A stretch of 64,000 bases of DNA from NCBI GenBank assembly GCA_001970955.1, contig MPUH01000181.1, forward strand, positions 24,986 through 88,985. Direction: 5' to 3'. Made by a program: the position numbers and the translations under genes. Each line of letters begins with the position of its first letter. Position 1 is the stretch's first letter. The notes under the pieces were generated by a model. It ran no database searches. It was not told the origin of the DNA and worked only from the letters and a program-made list of their open reading frames with translations. Below are positions 1-11,200 of this stretch, in pieces. This stretch comes from Stentor coeruleus. Lineage: Eukaryota > Ciliophora > Heterotrichea > Heterotrichida > Stentoridae.

Positions 1-735
1 TTTTTTAAACCTAATTTTTAGCTTAGGATACTTTTAAAATTACTCACTATATAATTTTGGATATGGAAGATTTTACAAATGAACTTTTTGTGTATGTTTA
101 TATTGCTTCAGCCTTTGCTTTAACTTGGTACAAACCTTTCATATACACAATATAAATTTGCTTTATGAAATCATTTGGGATATTCTTCCTTTCTTGAGTA
201 TTTTGTTCTATTCCACTGTCGCTTTTAGTTTGATGTTTGCCAGATTAGACCATTTAAGTGAAAGTGCTTTTTCTTTTCTAACCCAGTCATGGGAGATTAA
301 TGTTGGTGGATTTGATACATCAGGATATGAGAAACTCTGATACTTGGCTTTATTTTTACATACTTATTGAACCCTATTGTCATGCTAAATCTTTTGATTT
401 CGATTATGTCCCATAAATTTGAAAGAGTGATAGCCAAATTATCGTAGCAGACAGTAGAGAACTAGCTGGGATGATATTAGAGGGTGAATTACTATTTTTC
501 TATAGGAAAAAGAGAGTTAAACGTACTTATTTGCTTGTTTGCAATACACTTGAGGTACATTCTGAAGAAAACCATGCATTAAGCTCTCTTAAAGAAATGA
601 AGAAAAAAATGGGTCAGCTCAATATAAACTATTTAAGTACAGCAAGTTGGTTTGGTAGTATTAGAAGATGCAGTTAAACAAATAGTTGATAGAATTGATG
701 ATATTAAATTGATTGCTGAAGATATACGGAATTGA
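1..735 (+). pseudogene. Decayed ion-transport-domain (TRP/polycystin-like) channel, 3' part
   Basis: Fragments in three frames line up, in order, with the pore end of a ciliate ion-transport channel. Positions 125-337 encode a membrane stretch with FYSTVAFSLMF followed by SWEINVGGFDTSGYEKL. About 340-430, in another frame, gives the typical pore-helix segment NPIVMLNLLISIMSHKFERV. About 447-677, in a third frame, gives ADSRELAGMILEGELLFFYR and a cytoplasmic tail. A fourth piece (LEDAVKQIVDRIDDIK) ends near 735. The shifts occur where no GTA...TAG mini-intron exists, so they look like true frameshifts and the copy should not make a channel. The 5' part lies outside the window. The channel family is confident from the S5/S6-like segments; the subfamily is not resolved. 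Confidence 0.65.
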
Positions 736-985
736 ATACCTCATACTAGTTCAAAATAATTTTGGTAATAATGAGCATTGTTTAAATTCATATAATTATG
801 GGTTATGAAATCATAGTTAAATAGAGTATTTGAAACAATCTGTTGAAAATAACTACTTAAATAAGAAACATCATCGAAATAAAATTATATTAACCAAATC
901 ATTATCTTCTTTTAACATAATAACTTTTTCCTCATAGTTTTCTAAAATTTTACATCAAATATTATTTAATTAAACTCCAAACACA

Positions 986-1522
986 ATGAGTTCAACAAAT
1001 CTGCCAACCAAAATCTTTTCATCCTTATCCGAAAGTCCTATCAAAACCCCAACAAAACTCCAAAGCACAACAAGCCCAACTAAATCCCCTCGTCAATTAT
1101 CAAGGCCAATATCTCAGATCGTCTATACAAGCTATCAGATTATTCATACCAAGAACATAGTAAAACACAATGTTTAACCCCAAGGTCTTCATCAACCCAA
1201 GACCATATAATAAAAAACCAATCTGCTTAGCAAATAATAGAAAAATATTTTTCAGATATCTGCCAATCGATTACAATGAAAAATTCAATTGACCCAGCTT
1301 TACTCAGCAAAGCTGAAACAATGCATGGGGTTCTTAAAGAACTACTTAACTGCAATTCATAACTTAGTAGCATAATCGAAGATACCCCTATCAGCAGACA
1401 CCGAGCATATGATCTTAGCTTTTATGAAAATCCTAAATTTTTCCCAAAGTGAAATCAATAAAATCATTTGCGAGCGTAAAACAAAAAGGCATCCTATGAT
1501 TTATAAAGGGCTTTTTCGTTAG
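986..1522 (+). pseudogene. Decayed gene of unknown function (Ser/Pro-rich start, helical C-terminal part)
   Basis: An ATG at 986 opens a Ser/Thr/Pro/Lys-rich segment. From about 1115 the coding-like signal moves to another frame (SDRLYKLSDYSYQEHSKTQ, then QIIEKYFSDICQS and AETMHGVLKELLNCNS). After about 1395 it moves again (EHMILAFMKILNFSQSEINK) and ends at TAG 1520-1522. The middle frame contains a TAG and a TAA, each where glutamine would fit, as expected from C-to-T change of CAG or CAA. No 15-16 nt intron of the local type accounts for the shifts. The final helical stretch is vaguely like a golgin GRIP end, but I do not assert that. It lies directly behind another broken gene, so this end of the window seems to be a decaying patch. 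Confidence 0.4.
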
Positions 1523-1602
1523 TATAATATCTATATGCTAAAGTACACATAATCTTTATTTTAACATAACAAATAAGCCAAAAATTAAGAAATCCTAGTT
1601 AG

Positions 1603-2688
1603 TTAGCTAGCGGGTACAACGTACCCTTCAAGATAAAGGATGTCAAACAGTCCCATAACATCAGCAAACCACATTGTAAGGAACATTGGAGGTCCAACTT
1701 TTAGCAAATAACGATGGAAGCCATGCCATAAAGAGTAAACATTAAAGTTCTCACCCAAAGCTTTCCATGCAGCTTCAGAGTAATTATTGAAGAATCTCTC
1801 ACCTTTACTATTAAGTGGAAGCTGTTCGACCATTTTCCCTAGTGTCAATATTGGGTATCCATGAAGTACTCCCAAATAAACCCCTAAGCTTGTATAAATT
1901 AATCTCATTGAGTTATCACTAAACCCACCAAGATCAGTTCCATAATGTTGAATATGGTGGCATTTTTCTTTTATGAAATCAAGATAGAAGAATAAACACA
2001 TTGTCTGAATTGTCTTTTCAGCCATAATAGGCAATCCTCCTCTAAAGAACGGGAAAAATCCATCTTTGGTTGCTATAGAATAAGCAGCATGAAAATGGTT
2101 TTTATATCCTCTCGCATGTTCAGGAGGAAGGATTTGATCTTGTTGATATCTGATTTGAACATTATTGAATGGTACTGGGATCCAGCATGTACTTAAACCA
2201 ACAAGTAAAGATGTGGCAAGTTTTTTAAACCAACTATGGTCTACAATATCAGGTTCATTAGGATACCCACCAAGGAAGTCTTTCCATAGGTAAATTCTCG
2301 AAGCTTCAAAGCTTAATCCGTATAGCGAATTAAAAGCGAGACTACTGCCGAATCCTCGTTTAAAGCTATCCATTTTGAAGATTTCTCTAATGAAAATACG
2401 TAGTTGGGCAAAGTTGTTTGGAGACTGGTAGAATTTGAGTAATTCTGTACAAGGGGTGTGGACTTGATAGTATGCTGAGGAAAGTCCTGCATAAACTCCT
2501 CCAGCCATAAGTGAACGCTGATAATTCCAAGTTGGGCTCCAATCGTCAGGTTTTACCCATCTATAAAGCCTGCTTCTAGGCCTGTCCATATGATTCCTTG
2601 ATACCACAACCGGTCTCTGACCTTCGATTTCTTGAAACATATTATTATGGCTAGCATTTATTGTCATAACTAAGTGAAACTTGTGCAC
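1603..2688 (-). CDS. Divergent mitochondrial carrier-like protein
   Basis: 361 residues in one exon, close to the usual length for an SLC25 carrier plus an N-terminal extension of about 50 residues. Three repeats of roughly 100 residues can be traced. The clearest trace is the second, with PVPFNNVQIRYQ followed by GYKNHFHAAYSIATKDGFFPFFRGG, matching the carrier repeat end (YxG...EGxxxxxxG). The usual signature PxDxx[KR] is degraded in all three repeats (PCTELLK, PFNNVQ, PILTLGK), so the charged salt-bridge network needed for transport is largely missing. Carrier-fold proteins that serve as structural subunits are known in the Tetrahymena respiratory chain, and this may be such a protein (inference). 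Methionines 8 and 17 are alternative starts. It ends GCT-AGC-TAA. Confidence 0.7.
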   Translation of the reverse strand: MHKFHLVMTINASHNNMFQEIEGQRPVVVSRNHMDRPRSRLYRWVKPDDWSPTWNYQRSLMAGGVYAGLSSAYYQVHTPCTELLKFYQSPNNFAQLRIFIREIFKMDSFKRGFGSSLAFNSLYGLSFEASRIYLWKDFLGGYPNEPDIVDHSWFKKLATSLLVGLSTCWIPVPFNNVQIRYQQDQILPPEHARGYKNHFHAAYSIATKDGFFPFFRGGLPIMAEKTIQTMCLFFYLDFIKEKCHHIQHYGTDLGGFSDNSMRLIYTSLGVYLGVLHGYPILTLGKMVEQLPLNSKGERFFNNYSEAAWKALGENFNVYSLWHGFHRYLLKVGPPMFLTMWFADVMGLFDILYLEGYVVPAS

Positions 2689-3488
2689 TTTTTAGAGAAA
2701 TTATGAGTTTGTTTAGGTGTTTGGGTTGCAGAAGTTTGAGAGATGCTTGGTTTTTTTTTGAGTTGGATGAAAAAAGGTAAGATTTTAAAGGAAATTTTTG
2801 ATTTGGGAGAAGTTGTTGGAAGATGATGTTAAAAAGAAGGATTTGAGGGTTGGAAGAGTGGGAAGGTGTGGATAAAGAGAGTTGGGAGAGGGGATTGAAA
2901 ATTATTAGATTAGAAAATGGAGTTGGGGGATAGAGGATAAAGGGGTGAAGAAAAAACTAGAGATGGCTTGGTAGAGAGATTTAGATAGGGGGAAAGGTTC
3001 GGATGTAGAAGGCTTTGGATGAAATTAGGTGATTAGGAAAGAAATAGGATGAGGATGGAGATTTAAATCTAAATAATTAGTAAAATATTTAAAGTTAGCA
3101 TTAAGTTTAAAAATAAACTCTACTGTTTGACCATGTTAAGCATGATTTGAAAAAACTATTAATATATTGTTCAAGCGTGCAAAAGTTTGAATTTTGCGCA
3201 AAAAGACTTAGAAAATATCTATAATTACAACAATTTTTTATAAACCTTCAAACCCACCAAGTGCACTTATAAAATAATCATAACTATTAAAAATCTAACC
3301 TCTCCAATCTTCTTCATTCAATACAAATCATTACCGAATTATAACAAAACATCATCAAGACCTATAAAAAAAAGCAAATCCCAACCCAAACTCACAAAAA
3401 TTTCAACATCCACATCATAAACTCCTAAAACCCTCCACACAGTATCAATTTCCATCAATCCTTTTCTAAATCAAAATAATCTATAAAT
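2689..3488. other. Divergent intergenic region with opposed G-rich and C-rich halves
   Basis: No gene is visible. Positions about 2700-3060 are G-rich and almost C-free on the + strand; the line 2881-2940 has 23 G and no C. Positions about 3240-3480 are C-rich and almost G-free; 3361-3420 has 18 C and 1 G. Each half is therefore C-rich and G-poor on the coding strand of the gene it precedes (carrier on the left, USP on the right). The region ends in TATAAAT directly touching the USP start codon. Confidence 0.6.
3482..3488 (+). promoter_or_regulatory. TATAAAT motif abutting a start codon
   Basis: TATAAAT sits directly against the ATG at 3489. The same motif touches or nearly touches the start codons at 4915, 14114 (minus strand), 33051 and 37676. 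It is too close to the ATG for a conventional TATA box acting 25-30 bp upstream of a start site, so it more likely marks an initiator with a very short leader, or a translation-start context. Confidence 0.4.
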
Positions 3489-4844
3489 ATGCAAGTGTGT
3501 GAGCATATACAACTCTTACAATCAGTTTACCAAGAATCCCTTCAATCAATTTATATTAAAAGTAGACCTTTAAGATGTCAAGCATGTCCTTTTGATTCAA
3601 CCCCAGAACCAAATACATGGGTTCATCTTAACAACATCCTTCAAAAAAAAGAAAATATCTACTTTTGTGAAGGGCATCTCGAATATTCAGATAAAGATTG
3701 TACATATCTAAATCTAAGTGATGGAGTTCTTTGGTGTCGATCATGTGAAGCTAGATATTTATGTAATACTCTTATTCAATCAGATATTTTCAAAAAACTA
3801 AGTATGAGCAAATCTCCAGGTATTCGTGGGCTTAAAAACCTTGGAAATACATGTTTTATAAACTCAGTTATTCAATCATTGAGCAATTGTAAACCTTTGA
3901 AATATTATTTGATAGAAAACCAAAGCTCACCATTTTTCAAGAGTTTATGCGAAGAAAAAAAGTAGTTTTTATATAGACTTTTAAGAGAATTTATTAATTT
4001 GTTAATTGAAATCTGGAAAGTAGGTGATGCTATAGCTCCTGAAGATTTTATAAGCTCTGTTTTTGAAGAAACTCAATGGTTTAGACGTGGGGACCAAGCT
4101 GATGCTCATGAGTTTTTAATGTTTTTCATAAATTATTTGAATGAAAGTTTTATGGCACCTACAAGAGAAAGTGATACTATTATTGAAGAAATATTTTTTG
4201 GGAAAATGACTACCACTTTTACTTGTAATAAATGCAATACAATTACTGAAAAATATGAAAAATTTAATGACATTAATCTGCCCATAACTCCTGTTGATAT
4301 AAAAGATGACAATAGCTATAAAGCTTTTTTACGTAATCAAAAATCAAATTTACAGTTTTATAAAAGACTAGTTAATTTATTTAAAGGATCTAATGTTGAT
4401 ATTAGTATCAATGATTGTTTGAATGCTTTTTTTGATTCTGTGCATATAAAAAAGTTAACAGAGTTGAAAATGTGCGACATTTGTGATGAGAAAACTGATT
4501 TCATAAGAAGAAGCTTTATCACAACACCTCCGAAAAATTTGGCTGTGATATTGAAAAGATATGGAAAGTACACAAAACCTAAATATAAAGTTAGATTCCC
4601 ATTATATTTAGATGCTACTGAATATACAGAAAATCATACTAAAGCTTTTTATAATTTATATGCTATTATCGATCATTTTGGTGTAGTGAATATGGGACAT
4701 TATAAATGCTATTGCAAAAATCATCTGGATGACAAGTGGTATTGCTTTAATGATAACAAAATTAATGAAGTGACCAATGAATTTATTTCAAGTCTTCAAG
4801 CATATATTGGTTTCTACGAGTTAACTTCTTCAGACTTTAGTTAA
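3489..4844 (+). CDS. Ubiquitin-specific protease (zinc-finger UBP plus USP domain), copy A
   Basis: Cysteine deubiquitinase that removes ubiquitin from proteins. Two exons joined over a 15-nt intron at 3962-3976 (GTAGTTTTTATATAG) give 446 residues. Residues 1-100 form a Cys/His-rich ZnF-UBP-like domain (CEHIQ, CQAC, WVHLNN, YFCEGHLEY, DGVLWCRSCEARYL). The USP core starts with GLKNLGNTCFINSVIQSL, with catalytic Cys122. The QQDAHEFL-type box reads QADAHEFLMFF, and two CxxC pairs (TCNKC, MCDIC) form the zinc-stabilised fingers. The histidine box NMGHYKCYC followed by DDKWYCFND supplies catalytic His and Asp/Asn, so this copy should be active. A near-identical gene structure follows 70 bp downstream (tandem duplication, same intron position). 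Its start is fixed by TATAAAT touching the ATG. Confidence 0.88.
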
Positions 4845-4914
4845 TGATTAAAAAGTTGATTAGCTTTTTTATAATAAAATACAAAAGAATGACATTTTAT
4901 TAATAGTCTATAAA

Positions 4915-6273
4915 ATGATGATCTGCGAGCATATTCAATTTTTGCAAATGGCCTTCAGTCAATCCCTTCAATCGATTTATATCAAAAGCAAGCCTCTTGT
5001 ATGCGAAAATTGTTCATTCCAATGCCCTCCTCAGCCGAATTTATGGATTCACCTTAATAATGTCTTACAAAAAAAAGATAAAATCTACTTTTGCGATGAA
5101 CACCTAGATTACCTTGAAAAAGATTGTATTTATCTCAATTTAACAGATGGAGTTTTATGGTGTAGATCATGTGAGTCTAGATTCTTAATAAATACACTTA
5201 TTCAATCAGAATTGTTTAAAATTCTCAGTATGAGTAAGTCTTTAGGAATTCGTGGACTTAAAAACCTAGGAAATACTTGCTTTATTAATGTGGCAATCCA
5301 GTGTTTAAGTAATAGTAAAACCTTAAAGTACTCTTTGATAGAAAATCAAAACTCACCATTTTTCAAAAACTTATGCGAAGGAAAAATGTAGTTTTTATAT
5401 AGGCTTTTAAGAGAATTTATAAGTTTATTAAATGAAATCTGGAAAGTAGGAGATGCGATAAATCCTGAAGCGTTTGTTTATGCTGTGCATGAAGAATTTC
5501 CAATGATTGCTAGAGGAAACCAATTTGATGCTTTTGAATTTTTGATGCTTTTTATAAATTATTTGAATAGAAGTCTTTATTCAACCACAAGAGAAAACGA
5601 TTCTATAATTGAAGATGTATTTTTTGGGAAAATGACTATGTCAGTCACTTGTGAAAAATGTGCAAAAAATACTAAGATTATTGACAAATTTAATAATATA
5701 AGTTTATCTACTGTTTTTTCTGGATTAAATGAAATAAACAGTTATTCAGCTTATCTCCGAAATCAAAGTTCTAGATCTAGTATTTACAATAAATTCAAAG
5801 AAATATTTAAAACTCAAAATACTAATAAAACTATTGACGATAGCTTAAGAGCATTTTTTGAAGTACTGAATGATAATGAAAACACTGACCTTGAACTATG
5901 TGATCAATGCAACAAGAAAAACAAATTTACAAGAAAAAAAGCTATAGCCGTACTTCCAAAAAACCTAATTATAACACTAGAGAAAATACCTCGAGGTGCA
6001 AAGTCAAATTACAACATAAAATTCCCAATTTTACTATCAATTTCTGAGTACACAGAAAATAATGAATTAGCTGTTTACAATTTATATTCACTTATAGAAA
6101 ATAATGAAAACCCAAATAGAGAATACAACAGATGTTACTGTAAAAATCATATAAACGATAGATGGTACTTGTTTAGTAATGACAATATATTAGAAGTATC
6201 ACAAGATGATGTTTTAAAAGCTAAAGGATATATCGGTTTTTACGAACAAATAACAGCCGAAACTAGTTTATAA
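4915..6273 (+). CDS. Ubiquitin-specific protease paralogue, copy B, lacking the catalytic histidine
   Basis: 447 residues in two exons. The 15-nt intron at 5388-5402 is identical in sequence and position to that of copy A, so the genes are tandem duplicates. The ZnF-UBP-like region is kept (CEHIQ, CENC, WIHLNN, DGVLWCRSCESRFL), as is nucleophile Cys122 in GLKNLGNTCFINVAIQ. The box QADAHEFL is now QFDAFEFL. The histidine box has changed from NMGHYKCYC to NREYNRCYCKNH, removing the catalytic His. Zinc finger pairs TCEKC and LCDQC are intact, and the frame is open to the end, so it is maintained as a protein rather than a pseudogene. Likely role: a ubiquitin-binding, catalytically dead partner or regulator (inference). 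TATAAA touches the ATG. Confidence 0.85.
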
Positions 6274-6353
6274 AATATTAAATAATAATATTTTATTAAA
6301 ATCAATATATAATTACCTATAAAGTTAAATTTTTATTAGAGATAATATAAAAA

Positions 6354-7151
6354 ATGCTTATTTTGATTTTTAGTATTGTGATTCTCATATCAGCTGACAA
6401 CTCAATCCCACTCTATAAATATTCTATTATCAACACCTATAGTCATTCATCAAAAGATTACACGTAATCAACATATAGTCAAGGTATTGAATATCTTTCC
6501 AATGATATACTTATTCAATCAGCAGGGGAATATGGTAAAAGTCGTTTACAAAAGTTGGCATTCCCAAGTATGTCAATAATAAAAGAGTATCCTTTAGACT
6601 CATCATATTTCGCTGAAGGTATAACAATATTAAACAATAGAATCTATCAATTAACCTGGTTGGAAAAAAAAATGTTTGTATATTCAACTGATTTAGTACT
6701 TCTTGATGTTGTAGATATTAATGATCCAATACGTGAAGGATGGGGTTTATGTAATGATGGGAAAATTCTTTATATTTCTGATGGAAGCAGCTATATACAT
6801 AAGATAGATCCAAATTCATATAAAATTCTTAATTCAATTAGAGTTCATCAAGGAAATAAATATATTGGGTCAATAAATGAATTAGAATGGGTGAATGGGG
6901 AAATTTGGGCTAATATTTATTATTCGAAATATGTTGTTAGGATTAATCCTGATAATGGAGAAGTTTTAGCTTGGGTTAATTTGACTGGACTTGAAGCGGC
7001 TGAAGATTCTTTTTGGTATGCGGGATATGTACTGAATGGAATTGCTGTTTATGATGGGAGGGTTTTTGTTACTGGAAAATGTTGGAAGCATTTATATGAA
7101 ATTGAATTGGTTTATATTCAGAGTGTTACAGATGTCCCGAGAATTAAGTAA
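6354..7151 (+). CDS. Secreted glutaminyl-peptide cyclotransferase (glutamine cyclotransferase family)
   Basis: Converts N-terminal glutamine of peptides to pyroglutamate. The gene starts at ATG 6354 with a signal peptide (MLILIFSIVILISA). A 15-nt intron at 6464-6478 (GTAATCAACATATAG) must be removed; splicing creates HSSKDYTQGIEYLSND, which restores the family hallmark TQGL-type motif. Without the intron the frame hits TAA, so the short downstream reading from 6555 alone would miss the N-terminus. The rest follows the plant/bacterial beta-propeller family: EGWGLCNDGKILYISDGS, ELEWVNGEIWANIY, VRINPDNGEVLAWVNLTGL, and the closing GKCWKHLYEIELV. 260 residues, normal for the family. It acts in the secretory pathway or outside the cell. 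It lies 80 bp after copy B of the USP pair. Confidence 0.85.
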
Positions 7152-8231
7152 TTATAAAAGTTTATTAGGATTGGGATTTTATTATAGGAATAGTTATGCC
7201 ACTATGTTTATTTTTGATAGAGTTATAGAGATAGTTTTTTTTATCTTGTTTATTTGGGTTGATAATTGCTTTGAGAAAATATTAGAAGATTTTCTAGTGG
7301 TTTAGCTCTTAAATGCTTTCGATTGTTTTATGAGTTTGTTGGTGTGTTATATTGATTTATCTATAAAAATGTTTTAGTGTATACTGAGGATTTAAATATT
7401 AATTTTAGATTGATACTATAGGTAAAGCTATTGATTTCACAACAGAAGATAATTGAAAAGTTTAAAAATCAAAAATATTAAATTATGAGTGAAAATTTGG
7501 TAAATTTTAAATATAAGGTTTCGTGGATACAATTTTCGTTAAACTAAATGAAAATATCCAACTTTCATATAGATGTATATATACATAATAAAATACTTTA
7601 ATATTTTTATATAATGCAATACAGAGTAAATATGCAATTTTATAAATTCAATAACTCATAACTCAAAAAAGAGCTAAAAGTATGTACAAGGAAGGTAACC
7701 TTCAAGAAAGCTCTTAAAGTTGTTATCCTTAAAAATTTTAGCAGATACACAAACATAAACTAAAGAGACTCTGCTGTTAATACTGCTATAATTTTAAAAC
7801 CCAGAGCCCCATTTATACTCTAATTTTACCATTTTCTTCATGGGATTGATAGTATTTGATATTGAAAATTTATCATCAAAAAAAATTGTACTCAAAGGCT
7901 CGAAAAATCTACTTTCATAGTCAAAACTACAAAAATTTTATTTACGTATAAATAAAATATTTACCTGCTATTAAAAATAAACTATTAGTATATTAATAAA
8001 TCGATGAACTTAAATCATATCAAAAATCTTTAAAGACTATATAATAAAGGATTTCTTATTTATAGTGTAGTATGTAAAAATAATTTCTTAATGAAAAACC
8101 TAAAAATATACAAAATCTATTTATTTTAAATACAAATTTTTATAAATTCACCACTATCTTTATAATCATAATACCTAAAATCTACATATAAATTATACCA
8201 AACCCATAATTTTTAAAAACATCTAATTTAT
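7152..8231. other. Convergent intergenic region, very AT-rich
   Basis: Lies between the 3' ends of the cyclase and the large surface-protein gene. I see no convincing gene. It contains one nested inverted repeat (7669-7715, listed separately) and long A/T runs. Confidence 0.5.
7669..7715. repeat. Nested inverted repeat (possible RNA hairpin)
   Basis: The outer arms AAGAGCT (7669-7675) and AGCTCTT (7709-7715) enclose an inner perfect palindrome GAAGGT-A-ACCTTC (7691-7703). It stands out in otherwise low-complexity AT sequence. It could be a small structured RNA, a 3' UTR element or chance. Confidence 0.35.
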
Positions 8232-11200
8232 CTATTCTCTTTTATTTTCTGTTTTTTCTTCCTCAAGTGACTTGCATACATCTTTCTCACTAGACTGATG
8301 ATGATCTAAAACAACCCTTTCTGCAAAATCGTCTACCTTTCTCTTCCTATTCACTACATTTTTTGTAAATATTTGAACAACTCCTCCATAAAAACTTTCT
8401 AAAACAACAGTATGAAATACAAAAACAATTGCACTTATTGAAATCCATTTTCTTTGCTTATCTTCACATACTCCATCACTTAATATACAACTTGCAGCTA
8501 TAGTTGATAAAATAATGATTAAAATTAAAGTAAATCCAATAATCCTCCATAATCTGATCATAAAAAGTCGTACTTTTATAAATAAGAAAAGACTAGCGAA
8601 TAAGTTTATAATTAAAATTGCGGCTAGACTTGGGAAAATTGATATTGATTGAATTTCAATTTTAAAGAGAAATAGATGATTAAAGCATTCAATAGAAAAA
8701 ACAGAACAACAAAATACTCCTAAAATATGAAGTAATGTAAAAGCACGCTTGGAATGTGGCTGTTTTATGACTAAACTTGCTAAAGATATTACTTGAAGAG
8801 AATTTAAAGTTTCATTTTGGGATCTCCAATCGTATATTAAGAATATAATTGCTGCAAAGAAACATAGTGGTGTTAATATCATAAGTATAACAGGGATAAA
8901 TAGACTTTCTTCACATCCATAGACAGGATACCATTTTATTTTAATGTCTGATGATTTTTTATAAGTAATTTTTATTTCCTTATCTTTGTCAATAATCACA
9001 TTGCAATTACTGCTATTCCAAAAAGTATTATCATATGAAGTGCACTTAAAATTTTCATCTCCAAAATGTTTTTCTTGTTTAAAACTAACCTTAACACTTT
9101 TAATATACTCATCCAGTCTGTCAAAAATCTGAGTATTTCTATAATTATCATAATTCCCTACAATCTGCAAGTTAGTGCTTACTATCAAACTTAAATCAGC
9201 AAGTTCGAATTTTGCAAAGTAAAAATCATAAATAAAGTTTTCATCCAGATTTGCATTTACATCAATCATCAAGTTTTCTTCATGAATTATAATTTTACTA
9301 GTATTATAAACCCTTAAATTATACAATAAAATATCTTGAGAAAATAAGTTTTTATCGCCTGGGAACATATCAAATAAACTATATTGATTTATTTTTAACA
9401 GAGTATCAAGAAATATTTTTACTGTAGCTTTATTAATAACTTGAGATATTACTTTTATAAGTATATGAGTTGTTGAATTATCTAAAGAAATCCCAGCCGA
9501 AACAAGATTATTGATTAATATGTTTAAAGCAGTATCTATTTGCTCAATAGTAAAGAAAATATAATTATTCATAAGTGCTTCAAAACATGTTACAAAGGTC
9601 AAAAATTCAGATTTTGTTGAAACTCCTTGTATGTAATAATCAGAAAAAGATGAAAAAATTGTGGGTAAAAGACTTTCTTCTGCATTTTTAAAGTAGAAAA
9701 TTAATGTGTCTGGAATACTGTCAGCTAAACTAAGTTCTTGGTAAAAATCGAACTCTTCTAACAACTTTCTATTTTCCTTTGGTAAATCAACATAATATAA
9801 AATGCAACTATATTTATCACAAACTTGCACCACAGCTTGTAAAGCATCTGTTTTCCCAAAAAGACTTACTGAATTTTTATATAAACTTTCAGTTATCCAA
9901 ATTATTTCGTTTTGATAAGAAAATCCATATTGGTATAATAAATTCCCGTTTTCTGATGAACAATTTTGAACTTTTAATGACCATTTTTTATTTACAAATT
10001 TTGCTGTGAATCCTAAACATTCTGGTAGTTTTTTACGAGAAATTGATATAAAAGATATGAGATTTGAAGAATTTACACTAGCTGAAATTTGATATGTTTC
10101 TCCTGGATTTAAGTATTCTGGTAAGATTTTAAGATAAGATTTGTTTTCGAAAGATGAGAAAATAAGAGGAAATTTGTTAAAGCTTGACCATATTATTGAA
10201 GATTGAACTGAGGAGGTTAATATGCTGTATAAAGTTATTGGTGATTGAGTAATTATTGAGCTTTCTGGTGCAAAAATTTCTAATAGACCAGCTGCTGAGG
10301 AGTTGATTGTGATAGATATGATTAGGGATTTGGATTTTTGAGGAGTCGATGCTGTACAATTTAAGGTGTAAGTTGCTCCGTTTCTTAGCTTCTCTTTCGG
10401 GATTATCAGTAAAGCGCCTGTATAAACACTAAATAATATTTCCCCATCATTTCCTTTGCACAATGAAGAAGTTTCTAAACAACTCCATTCAATTTTAATA
10501 TCAGCAGTTATATCATCAACATCCTCAGCTTCAGCTGTAACTTCAAAATCATAATCTAAACCAACTATACCGTTCAATCTGTTCAGCTTCAATGAAAGTT
10601 CATCGTATAAGCAATAAATAGTCAGTCTTTTTGATGAAGCTATTTTACTTCCTGCTTGCACTTTAACTTCAAAAACATAAATATTTCCAGGTTTTAAAAA
10701 TCCTCCATTAATTTTTAAGCTCTCAGATTCCGATCCAGAATAAATCATTGCTTTCTCTGTAATATTAGGTGAGATCAGACCCCATGAGTAAAACACTGGC
10801 CCAGCAAGTCCACATCTACTCGAAACTTGTACTCTAACACTCAAATTATCCCTTGCTTTAATGTATATCTCATCACCAGTATTGAAATCTACTTGTATTC
10901 TAGTTTCATCTGTAACTTCAATAATTGCTGATTTAACAGTAAAAGTGTTAAACATTCTACTCATAACCTTTAATTCTATTTCCAAACTTCCTTGCGATAG
11001 GAACTTTTTTTCGATATAAATTTCTGAAGTATTTTGCATAACTAAGTAATTTATTAAATCAATGTTCATAGGGTCAACAGTTGCATTCCATGAATAAATA
11101 TAGTCTGGGTCTGTAATTAAAGTAGAAAAGTATAATTTTGAACTTGAGCAAACTAAAGATATGGTATAAGGATATACAAAGTCAATAAAAGGTGTTGGTA

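Noticed and set aside
3962-3998. In-frame stop separating two halves of the USP gene, which could suggest a pseudogene or two genes
   Set aside because: A 15-nt GTA...TAG intron removes it exactly and restores a continuous USP domain; the paralogue has the same intron.
7036-7305. 89-codon plus-strand frame overlapping the end of the glutaminyl cyclase
   Set aside because: It overlaps the conserved end of the cyclase in another frame and shows no start context or family signal.
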